Below, piece after piece: positions 1-5,291 of a stretch of DNA of 5,654 nt (position 1 is its first letter; each line of letters begins with the position of its first letter). Made by a program: the position numbers and the translations under genes. Under the pieces are notes generated by a model. That model had not been told where the DNA came from. It did not search any database and worked only from the letters and a program-made list of their open reading frames with translations. The DNA comes from an uncultured Erysipelotrichaceae bacterium (GTDB taxonomy: Bacteria; Bacillota_I; Bacilli_A; RFN20; CAG-826). The stretch spans positions 1 through 5,654 of the forward strand of contig CACYJD010000044.1 in assembly GCA_902774655.1 (NCBI GenBank), written 5' to 3'.

Positions 1-258
1 GCTAGAACAGTTCTTGGTGAGCCTGTCTACACCCTTAATGATGCAGCAGAAAAAGTCATTGATTGGAGTAAGACAAACTACATTGACTGGGGTAACTTTA
101 TTTCTGCAATCATTAACTTCTTACTTATCGCCATCGTTCTATTTGTTATTATTAAAGCAATTAATAGAGCACGTGAAGCTGGTGAAAAAGCTAAAGAACT
201 CGCAGCAAAAAAAGCCAAGAAAAATTCTGAAGAAGAACCTGTTGAGAAAGCTGAATAA
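1..258 (+). CDS. mscL: Large-conductance mechanosensitive channel MscL, C-terminal part (5' end outside window)
   Basis: MscL forms a homopentameric pore in the cytoplasmic membrane that opens under high membrane tension and releases solutes during osmotic downshock. The window holds the last 85 codons in frame 1, ending at TAA 256-258. Visible in order are the end of the extracellular loop (EPVYTLNDAAEKVIDW), the family-typical entry to the second transmembrane helix (DWGNFISAIINFLLIAIVLF, compare the usual YGNFIQ...INFLIIAF pattern), and the helix exit VIIKAINRA. The cytoplasmic tail (about residues 57-85 of this fragment) is Ala/Lys/Glu-rich and ends in EEEPVEKAE. It lacks the LLTEIRDLL-type C-terminal helix seen in many MscL proteins. 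The first helix and N terminus lie upstream. A hairpin terminator follows 25 bases after the stop, so the gene ends its transcript. The family call is firm; the tail is the only unusual part. Confidence 0.9.
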   Translation, partial: ARTVLGEPVYTLNDAAEKVIDWSKTNYIDWGNFISAIINFLLIAIVLFVIIKAINRAREAGEKAKELAAKKAKKNSEEEPVEKAE

Positions 259-282
259 TTTCTTATTTAATTACTATGAATT

Positions 283-309
283 GCGGCTCGAAAGAGTCGC
301 TTTTCTTTT
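283..309 (+). terminator. Rho-independent terminator after mscL
   Basis: The stem GCGGCTC (283-289) pairs with GAGTCGC (294-300), seven pairs including one G-T wobble, around a GAAA tetraloop (290-293). A T-rich run TTTTCTTTT (301-309) follows directly. It lies 25 bases after the mscL stop and before the promoter of the HAD gene, so it separates the two transcripts. Confidence 0.87.
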
Positions 310-370
310 GAGATAAAAGTCCCAAATAAGCGACTTCCTATATGTTTTTTAAAAATAATTTACGTGTTAA

Positions 371-399
371 TTGATAAAAGATTCAATAGTAATTATATT
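371..399 (+). promoter_or_regulatory. Sigma-A-type promoter of the HAD gene, predicting a leaderless mRNA
   Basis: The -35 box TTGATA (371-376) and -10 box TATATT (394-399) each have one mismatch to consensus and are 17 bases apart, the optimal spacing. If 399 is position -7, then +1 is base 406, the A of the ATG chosen for the HAD gene. No Shine-Dalgarno sequence lies between this promoter and the ATG. Box match and spacing are read directly; the start point is inferred. Confidence 0.78.
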
Positions 400-405
400 A
401 TTACT

Positions 406-1254
406 ATGGCTAAATTAATCGCTACTGATCTCGATGGCACCTTATTTTATCCTAAACACACTATTCGAATGGTGAGTAATAGGACTGTAAGAGCTATTAG
501 ACGTTTCATTGATAATGGCAACAAATTCGCTATTGTTAGTGGGCGTTCTTTTGAGTCTTGCATGACAGTTATTCATCGCATTAAACGTGACGTTATCATC
601 GTCGGTTGTAATGGTGCTTTTATTATGGAAAATAAGAAAACCATATATTCCGTAAGTTTCAAAGAAGGCGACTTGTTACCTGTTATGAAATTTATGGAAG
701 AAAATTTTGATATCAGAGGAGTCTTATTAATGAATACTGATAAGGCTTATAAAAATGTCGATTCATTTAAGACTAAAAAGTACAAATTTGGTTACTTAAC
801 ATATATGTTCTTCCAAGGTGCTTATCGTGAAAACTTCCACAAATCTAAGATGAGTTATCAAGAATTGTTGGAAAGCGGTAAAGTTCATAAATTATTAGTT
901 ATGTTCGGCTTAAACCAAGACGCTAGAAGAAGAGCGCATGAAGCATCAATTATTATGAATGAAAAGTTTGGTGATATTCTCGAATGTGCTTGGTCTGGCT
1001 TAGTAGTGGAGATCACTCCTAAAGGTTGCACTAAAGCCGAAGGATTGAAATTTGTCGAAGAATATTATAATATTAACCACAATGACGTCTATGTAGTCGG
1101 AGACAGTGGAAATGATATTTCCATGTTCAATGCCTACTATGAGAACTCGTTCTGTATGAAAAAAGCTCCGCTATCGGTCTCGAAGCATGCTAAACATATA
1201 GTTTCTAGAGCTCGAGATGTAGTCGCCTACATAGAAAATGAAGAAAGGAAGTAG
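406..1254 (+). CDS. Cof-type HAD-superfamily (subfamily IIB) phosphatase
   Basis: A cytoplasmic Mg-dependent phosphatase of the Cof/YidA-like group, whose members act on sugar phosphates, nucleotides or cofactor phosphates. The substrate cannot be read from sequence. Counting from ATG 406 (282 residues, the usual family size), motif I is DLDGTLF with nucleophile D8 and general acid D10. Motif II is VSGR with S45, followed by GCNGA at 67-71. The type-IIB cap lies between, at about residues 80-200. Motif III is TPKGCTKAEGL with K205/K209, and motif IV is GDSGNDISMF with D232 and D236. All catalytic positions are present, so it should be active. An in-frame GTG at 364 would add 14 residues, but these overlap the promoter and have no ribosome site, so ATG 406 is preferred. 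The 3' end carries the ribosome site of the next gene, implying co-transcription. The TAG stop is 5 bases before the next ATG. Confidence 0.9.
   Translation: MAKLIATDLDGTLFYPKHTIRMVSNRTVRAIRRFIDNGNKFAIVSGRSFESCMTVIHRIKRDVIIVGCNGAFIMENKKTIYSVSFKEGDLLPVMKFMEENFDIRGVLLMNTDKAYKNVDSFKTKKYKFGYLTYMFFQGAYRENFHKSKMSYQELLESGKVHKLLVMFGLNQDARRRAHEASIIMNEKFGDILECAWSGLVVEITPKGCTKAEGLKFVEEYYNINHNDVYVVGDSGNDISMFNAYYENSFCMKKAPLSVSKHAKHIVSRARDVVAYIENEERK
1244..1251 (+). promoter_or_regulatory. Shine-Dalgarno site of the 285-residue protein gene
   Basis: AAAGGAAG lies 8 bases before ATG 1260 and inside the last codons of the HAD gene, whose stop is at 1252-1254. It fixes the start of the downstream gene and suggests translational coupling. 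Upstream genes with their own promoters lack such a site. Confidence 0.8.
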
Positions 1255-1259
1255 TTATT

Positions 1260-2117
1260 ATGAATAATTACACAATGGCAATTGGCAGTTTTGTTAGATT
1301 TAACTCTGTCATTTTAAACACTCTTGAATACGTCATGAACAAACCTAGTTTTGAAGTTAAGGCATATCAAGCTAGAAAAGAAGCAATTAAAAATGAAGTT
1401 ACTCAAAACACTCCATTAAAACAATGCTTAACCAACTCTAAAGAAGCTGGTGAAAAACTCTTAGAAAAGATTAATGAACTCCAAGACACCGTTTACGGTG
1501 ATGGTTCCACAATCGTAAAACTATCACAAGATGGTAGTGAACTTAGAGTAGACCACGCTCAACACATTGCAGTCTTCAATCTTGTTTTACCAATTTATGA
1601 AGAAGTAAGAAATATCATTACTGCTCATGTTGCGGCAGCAAGAAAAGAAAACCAATACAATGATGAAGTTTTAGCAGATTGCATTACAAAAACTGATTAC
1701 TTCTATCATGGTTTAGTTAACGCTTTACTTCTAGATGAACTTGATCGTTTATTTGCAGAATATAACAAAGCAAGAAACGAAGCTAAAGGTGCTATCACAC
1801 CTCAATCAAACTTCATCCAAAACGATATCAACGAAGTTGTTAAACTATTCCAACTTCTCAGAAATCGTTCACAAGTAACATCATCTGACTATTATGAAAT
1901 GATCGATCCACTCTTTGCTTTAATTGAAATGACAAGTGGTAGAAGAGATCTCCCACAAGGAAAGAACTTTGGTGATATGTTCACACAAACAAAGACAATC
2001 ATTAGAGAAAAAGCAATGAAATGGGAAACCGCTTGGAAACCTGTCTACGATAATTTCATGAAAGAATTCAACGAAGCAATTCAAGAAGCTATTAGAGCAA
2101 ATGTTGCTAAAGCTTAA
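1260..2117 (+). CDS. Conserved-looking hypothetical soluble helical protein (285 residues), function unknown
   Basis: I do not recognise this protein. It has no signal peptide, no membrane segment and no catalytic or nucleotide-binding motif I can name. It has only two Cys residues. Composition and spacing suggest mostly alpha helix: long Glu/Lys/Ala/Leu stretches, for example around residues 60-75, 155-178 and 250-280, with a short beta-like break near 80-100 (VYGDGSTIVKLSQDG). It begins 5 bases after the HAD stop with a strong ribosome site, so it is probably co-transcribed and coupled with the phosphatase. It ends in tandem stops TAATAA. Codon choice differs from its neighbour: by hand count Asn is AAC in 14 of 24 cases here against 5 of 18 in the HAD gene, and Arg is mainly AGA. 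In low-GC bacteria C-ending Asn codons often mark well-expressed genes, so high abundance is a reasonable inference. The coding call is secure; the role is open. Confidence 0.85.
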   Translation: MNNYTMAIGSFVRFNSVILNTLEYVMNKPSFEVKAYQARKEAIKNEVTQNTPLKQCLTNSKEAGEKLLEKINELQDTVYGDGSTIVKLSQDGSELRVDHAQHIAVFNLVLPIYEEVRNIITAHVAAARKENQYNDEVLADCITKTDYFYHGLVNALLLDELDRLFAEYNKARNEAKGAITPQSNFIQNDINEVVKLFQLLRNRSQVTSSDYYEMIDPLFALIEMTSGRRDLPQGKNFGDMFTQTKTIIREKAMKWETAWKPVYDNFMKEFNEAIQEAIRANVAKA

Positions 2118-2124
2118 TAAGAGT

Positions 2125-2153
2125 TTGATTAAAAAATATATTAGTGATATATT
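2125..2153 (+). promoter_or_regulatory. Probable promoter of the small membrane protein gene
   Basis: TTGATT (2125-2130) and TATATT (2148-2153) are separated by 17 bases, just after the stop of the 285-residue gene. The expected start is about 2160-2163, leaving only 3-6 bases before ATG 2166. A second -10-like hexamer, TATCTA (2154-2159), is spaced to put +1 exactly at the ATG but is a poorer match. The region is very AT-rich, so chance matches are likely. Confidence 0.5.
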
Positions 2154-2154
2154 T
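2134..2154 (+). repeat. AT-only inverted repeat between two genes
   Basis: AAATATAT (2134-2141) and ATATATTT (2147-2154) are perfect 8-base inverted arms around TAGTG. The right arm covers the proposed -10 box of the next gene. It could be a weak hairpin after the preceding gene or an operator. With only A/T pairs and no T-run after it, it is a poor terminator. Confidence 0.4.
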
Positions 2155-2165
2155 ATCTAGCAATT

Positions 2166-2528
2166 ATGAAAAAGATTAGTAAAAAAGAATTAGTTTGGTA
2201 CATTATCTCAGGAGTCTTCGCTCTTGCAGGTTTAGTATTTATTGTTTTTGGCATTGTTGGCCACGCTTTACAAGTTCCTCTACAAGATAACTGGATTAAG
2301 CAAGCTGAAAAAGCTACGAACTTTGATTTCAGATATTTCGGATTAATCTTATTCGGAGCTGGATTAGTAATTTCTCTTATCGTCTTATCTGTATTTTCTA
2401 AACAAGTTGATAGAGATGCTGAAAAGACAATTCGTAGAAAACAACGTCTTAACACCGCTGCATTAAGCAACATGGAAATCAAACCTTCCGTTGTTGAAGT
2501 TCCAGCAGAAGACGTCAAAAGCGAATAG
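2166..2528 (+). CDS. Small two-helix integral membrane protein, function unknown
   Basis: A 120-residue protein of no family I recognise. The N terminus MKKISKKE is basic, then come a first membrane helix at about residues 10-32 (rich in I, F, V, G), a loop of about 24 residues with QDNWIKQAEKATNFDF, and a second helix at about 57-77 (YFGLILFGAGLVISLIVLSVF). A charged tail of about 43 residues follows, with DRDAEKTIRRKQR after the membrane and an acidic end. By the positive-inside rule both termini are cytoplasmic and the short loop is outside. No Shine-Dalgarno precedes ATG 2166, but a promoter-like site ends just before it, so the mRNA may be nearly leaderless. A strong terminator follows 16 bases after the TAG stop, so this may be a single-gene transcript. 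A longer open frame on the opposite strand spans the same bases but lacks a ribosome site and membrane-protein logic. Confidence 0.85.
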   Translation: MKKISKKELVWYIISGVFALAGLVFIVFGIVGHALQVPLQDNWIKQAEKATNFDFRYFGLILFGAGLVISLIVLSVFSKQVDRDAEKTIRRKQRLNTAALSNMEIKPSVVEVPAEDVKSE

Positions 2529-2544
2529 AATCCTCGCAAAAAAT

Positions 2545-2572
2545 AAATGTCTCGAAATCGAGGCATTTTTTT
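2545..2572 (+). terminator. Strong Rho-independent terminator after the small membrane protein gene
   Basis: AAATGTCTCG (2545-2554) pairs with CGAGGCATTT (2559-2568), ten pairs with one T-G wobble, around an AAAT loop. Seven consecutive T residues run 2566-2572. The symmetric A-run on the 5' side gives some potential to terminate from the other strand too, but no minus-strand gene needs it. Confidence 0.93.
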
Positions 2573-2593
2573 ATTGAAATTTTCGATTGCATC

Positions 2594-2624
2594 TTTTAAA
2601 CGTTTTAAAATAAAATGTTTAAAA
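2594..2624 (+). repeat. Inverted repeat upstream of the VanZ/Ig gene, possible operator
   Basis: TTTTAAAC (2594-2601) and GTTTAAAA (2617-2624) are perfect 8-base inverted arms 15 bases apart. An 8-base palindrome AAACGTTT (2598-2605) overlaps the left arm, and a third related copy GTTTTAAAA sits at 2602-2610. The cluster lies where the -35 region of the large gene should be, and no clear -35 box is seen there. This fits a regulator site, but AT-rich sequence makes such repeats fairly easy by chance. Confidence 0.4.
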
Positions 2625-2643
2625 ATATTAAATTATAATTTAT

Positions 2644-2649
2644 TATACT
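2644..2649 (+). promoter_or_regulatory. -10 box of the VanZ/Ig gene, predicting a leaderless mRNA
   Basis: TATACT (2644-2649) has one mismatch to TATAAT. With 2649 as -7, +1 is base 2656, the A of the ATG, the same geometry as at the HAD gene. No good -35 box lies 16-18 bases upstream. A perfect TATAAT at 2634-2639 is an alternative that would give a leader of about 10 bases; it too lacks a clear -35. No Shine-Dalgarno precedes the ATG in either case. Confidence 0.55.
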
Positions 2650-2655
2650 GAATGT

Positions 2656-5238
2656 ATGAAAAAAGCGGGCAAATGGATAATGATGTCGTCAGCGATATTG
2701 CTGAACGCTTTTATTATTTTCCATTCTATCTTGCCTAGTGAGTTATCCGCTAAATGGTCTAACTTTTTTTCACAAATATTCGAGTTTATTATAAATAACA
2801 CTACAGATGGGAAGCCTGCTGAGCAAGTTCCTGTTACTTCGGTAAAATTAAATTACACAGCTAGCCCATTAAACAATCTTGATGGATATGAAGAGACCGG
2901 AGACGAACATTTATTGCCAATTGGCTGTGCTAAGCTTGTGTCAGCAACTGTCTTACCTGCTAAAGCAACTAACAAGTCAGTTACCTACTCAGTTGAAGGC
3001 GATTATGTCAAAGTTGTTCAATCCGGAACATCCTTTTCTATCATTGGTAAAGAGATTGGTACTTCGGTAATCACTGTTAAATCCAAAGAGAATTCTTCGA
3101 TCCTTGATACTTTTAAATTTAAAGTTATAGATTTGAAAGCTCCAAAGACCTTTGAACTCACCAAAGACACCCTCGACATTGTCGTAGGTGGTGGTGATGT
3201 CGCTCCAGTTCAAATTATTAACTCTTCACTAGCAACAAAACCTTTCGATTCCTCAGTCTTCCTTCAAAGATATTACGACACCAGTTTACTAACGATGGTT
3301 TCTAGTGATCCATCTGTTGTTAATCCTGAGGAAGTTTTAGGTGTAAAAAATGTTTTAGTTGGTAAATCACAAGGCACCGCAACTGTTACGATTTCTAACT
3401 CATATGGCGCTAGTGAAACTCTTACCGTTAATGTTGGTGCTCCACAAACAAATAATGTTTATGAAGAAAAAGATGATTTAGTAACTTATACTGACGAGTT
3501 AGATGTTGCTAGAGATAGTCTTGATACCGGTTATAAATTTGACTACGAAAATACAATTTATACCCCTTTAGATAAGGTTGCTTTAAAGACCACTAATAAC
3601 GGTCACGTCTACGGTTATCGTAAGTTTGTAAGTGGTGATAATCACGCTTCCGTTCGATTAATTGATAAAAACGATATCTCTAATTATAAAGATTATGAGT
3701 TTACCATCACTGATCGAACACCTACCGCTATAAGTGTTAAGATGAGCGGTCTAACTACCAAAGATGGCGTATTAACCGTTACTCAAGGTAAGTCTTTCTC
3801 TGGCAGCATTACTGCTAGCCCAACTAATGCTTATCATGCTACTTATTCCATTACTTCGAGTGTTTCTGATTTTGTCAAAATTTCTGTTAATGGAAGTGGA
3901 TTCGTAGTAGTAACTGAAAATTATGGCACTTTCGTTTTAAAAATTACTTGTAACGAAAATACCTCATTGGCTGAGGAATATAGCATCACCGTTCTTAAAA
4001 ACGAGGTTATTAATCCTGAAAATGAAAGTGATTTCTTCCAATTCATGAGAAAATCATTAGGACACTTTAGCCTATTCCTAATTGATGGTATTTTAACAAC
4101 ACTAGCTATCTTTATGATGTGGCCAAGATTAAAGAAGTGGATTATCTTAGCAAGTTCCGCTGGTTTTGGCCTAGTTATGGCCCTAGGTACCGAATGGATC
4201 CAATATATTTGCAGAGAATGGGGTCATAGAGCAGGTCGTATCGAAGATAGTGGTATAGACTTTGCAGGCTATCTAATTACAACCTTGATTGTCGTAGGTA
4301 TACTTTGCCTTATCGCTAAGAAAAAGGATGATGACAAACACTTATTAGATATGGTTGTTCTCCCAAGCGGAGTGCCTACATTTAATACGAATGTAGATAA
4401 TAATGACTTTGCTAATTCTAAAGAAAATGATCGCCGTATCAACATACTTAAGAAGAATATCGGCAAAGATTACGAATTTACCATTAATGGTAGCAAATAT
4501 AATTTAAAAGATTTAACCACTGTTAAGGTTAGTGTTGATTATGTAGGGGACGTCTATCTCGTATATAAGACCTTAAAGCAAAAAGAACTATTAATCAAAG
4601 AGATTAAATTTTTAAGATCTATGCCTTCTAGTTATGAAAGCGAAAGAAAGGCTAAGATTTCAAGGTTATTTGAAGTCGCTAATAAGTATAATCCTGTTCT
4701 TATCTTTACAGATTCATATATCGAACACGCTCATCAAATTAGCTCTTATGAAACCCCAGTTTTATATAGCAGTGTAGTTAAGAATAACCATGAAGAACAT
4801 TCCTTAAAGGATGGTATTATTGAACTCCTATATAACATCGGATTACCTGCGTTTATTACTTTCTGCTTCTATTTACTCGCGTCATTTATTAAACGAGGTG
4901 GAAAACTAGTTGTATTAGGTATCCTTGGATTATTATTTATTGCATTAGCAATCTTTACATATAAATCAATAAGAATCCACATAAATAAGCCAGGATTTAA
5001 GGGATATCGCAAATATTATGTAAGTTTATATCTAATTAATCTTTTAGGTATCATTTTAGGCATTATTATTTCCTTTATTTTTGGTAAACTAATTAAAGAA
5101 AGTAACAACGCTATTCTTATTAAATACGTTTTCACTGGAGCGTTACTTGGCCTCGCTATAGTAGCATTAGTGCACGCCGCAATAATCTTACTACCTAAGT
5201 TAATCGCTTTCATTAAATCAAAGATCAATAAGAAATAG
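2656..5238 (+). CDS. VanZ-like membrane protein with inserted extracellular Ig-like domains and a four-helix C-terminal extension
   Basis: An 860-residue multidomain membrane protein, far longer than a plain VanZ (about 160-200 residues). Order: basic start and first helix (about 7-27) running into FHSILPSELSAKWSNFF, which resembles the segment after VanZ helix 1. Next come Ig-like (Big_2-type) modules at about 58-159 (VLPAKATNKSVTYSV, then GTSVITVKS), 161-261 (GTATVTISN...ETLTVNV) and 355-448, with a diverged fourth probable at 262-354. The rest of a VanZ core follows at 463-553: RKSLGHF, GTEWIQ (for the usual DEIHQ), then HRAGRIEDSGIDFAG (for R...D...D..G). A cytoplasmic, unrecognised mixed region lies at about 554-718, then four helices (about 721-745, 751-771, 787-813, 824-846) and a basic C terminus. 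Positive-inside charges put both ends and the 554-718 region inside and the Ig modules outside. VanZ itself gives teicoplanin resistance; most relatives have unknown roles, so resistance should not be assumed. A cell-surface binding or wall-linked role is inferred. Confidence 0.85.
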   Translation: MKKAGKWIMMSSAILLNAFIIFHSILPSELSAKWSNFFSQIFEFIINNTTDGKPAEQVPVTSVKLNYTASPLNNLDGYEETGDEHLLPIGCAKLVSATVLPAKATNKSVTYSVEGDYVKVVQSGTSFSIIGKEIGTSVITVKSKENSSILDTFKFKVIDLKAPKTFELTKDTLDIVVGGGDVAPVQIINSSLATKPFDSSVFLQRYYDTSLLTMVSSDPSVVNPEEVLGVKNVLVGKSQGTATVTISNSYGASETLTVNVGAPQTNNVYEEKDDLVTYTDELDVARDSLDTGYKFDYENTIYTPLDKVALKTTNNGHVYGYRKFVSGDNHASVRLIDKNDISNYKDYEFTITDRTPTAISVKMSGLTTKDGVLTVTQGKSFSGSITASPTNAYHATYSITSSVSDFVKISVNGSGFVVVTENYGTFVLKITCNENTSLAEEYSITVLKNEVINPENESDFFQFMRKSLGHFSLFLIDGILTTLAIFMMWPRLKKWIILASSAGFGLVMALGTEWIQYICREWGHRAGRIEDSGIDFAGYLITTLIVVGILCLIAKKKDDDKHLLDMVVLPSGVPTFNTNVDNNDFANSKENDRRINILKKNIGKDYEFTINGSKYNLKDLTTVKVSVDYVGDVYLVYKTLKQKELLIKEIKFLRSMPSSYESERKAKISRLFEVANKYNPVLIFTDSYIEHAHQISSYETPVLYSSVVKNNHEEHSLKDGIIELLYNIGLPAFITFCFYLLASFIKRGGKLVVLGILGLLFIALAIFTYKSIRIHINKPGFKGYRKYYVSLYLINLLGIILGIIISFIFGKLIKESNNAILIKYVFTGALLGLAIVALVHAAIILLPKLIAFIKSKINKK

Positions 5239-5277
5239 GTCTATTACTTAAGCATTGACATAAAAGTCGATTATTAT

Positions 5278-5284
5278 AAGGAGG
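5278..5284 (+). promoter_or_regulatory. Consensus Shine-Dalgarno site of the rmuC-like gene
   Basis: AAGGAGG lies 7 bases before ATG 5292 and sets the start. It is the strongest ribosome site in the window. The gap of 53 bases after the VanZ/Ig gene contains no terminator, which favours read-through transcription. Confidence 0.9.
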
Positions 5285-5291
5285 AACCATT

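Noticed and set aside
14..316. 100-codon + strand open frame at the window start
   Set aside because: It is out of frame with mscL, whose frame-1 translation matches a known family, and it runs through the terminator hairpin.
364..405. In-frame GTG start for the HAD gene giving 14 extra residues
   Set aside because: The added codons overlap the 371-399 promoter, there is no ribosome site before 364, and the Cof family normally starts just before the DLDGTL motif, as from ATG 406.
2153..2566. 137-codon open frame on the minus strand
   Set aside because: It lies opposite the small membrane protein gene and across its terminator, has no ribosome site, and its Ser/Arg/Thr/Cys-rich translation looks like an antisense shadow.
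4525..4617. Possible PD-(D/E)xK nuclease motif in the cytoplasmic region of the VanZ/Ig protein (VDYVGD then KEIK)
   Set aside because: Only a D and an ExK triplet match, with no convincing surrounding core strand pattern or further conserved residue; such triplets are common in Lys/Glu-rich sequence.
2656..5238. VanZ similarity taken as glycopeptide resistance
   Set aside because: There are no vanA/H/X/Y or regulator genes in the window, and most VanZ-like proteins are not linked to resistance; the domain name alone does not support it.
5255..5291. Perfect -35 consensus TTGACA at 5255-5260 as a promoter for rmuC
   Set aside because: The nearest -10-like hexamers (TATTAT at 5272, TATAAG at 5275) are only 11 and 14 bases away, and a start from the latter would remove the AAGGAGG site. 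At 17 bases the sequence is the Shine-Dalgarno itself.
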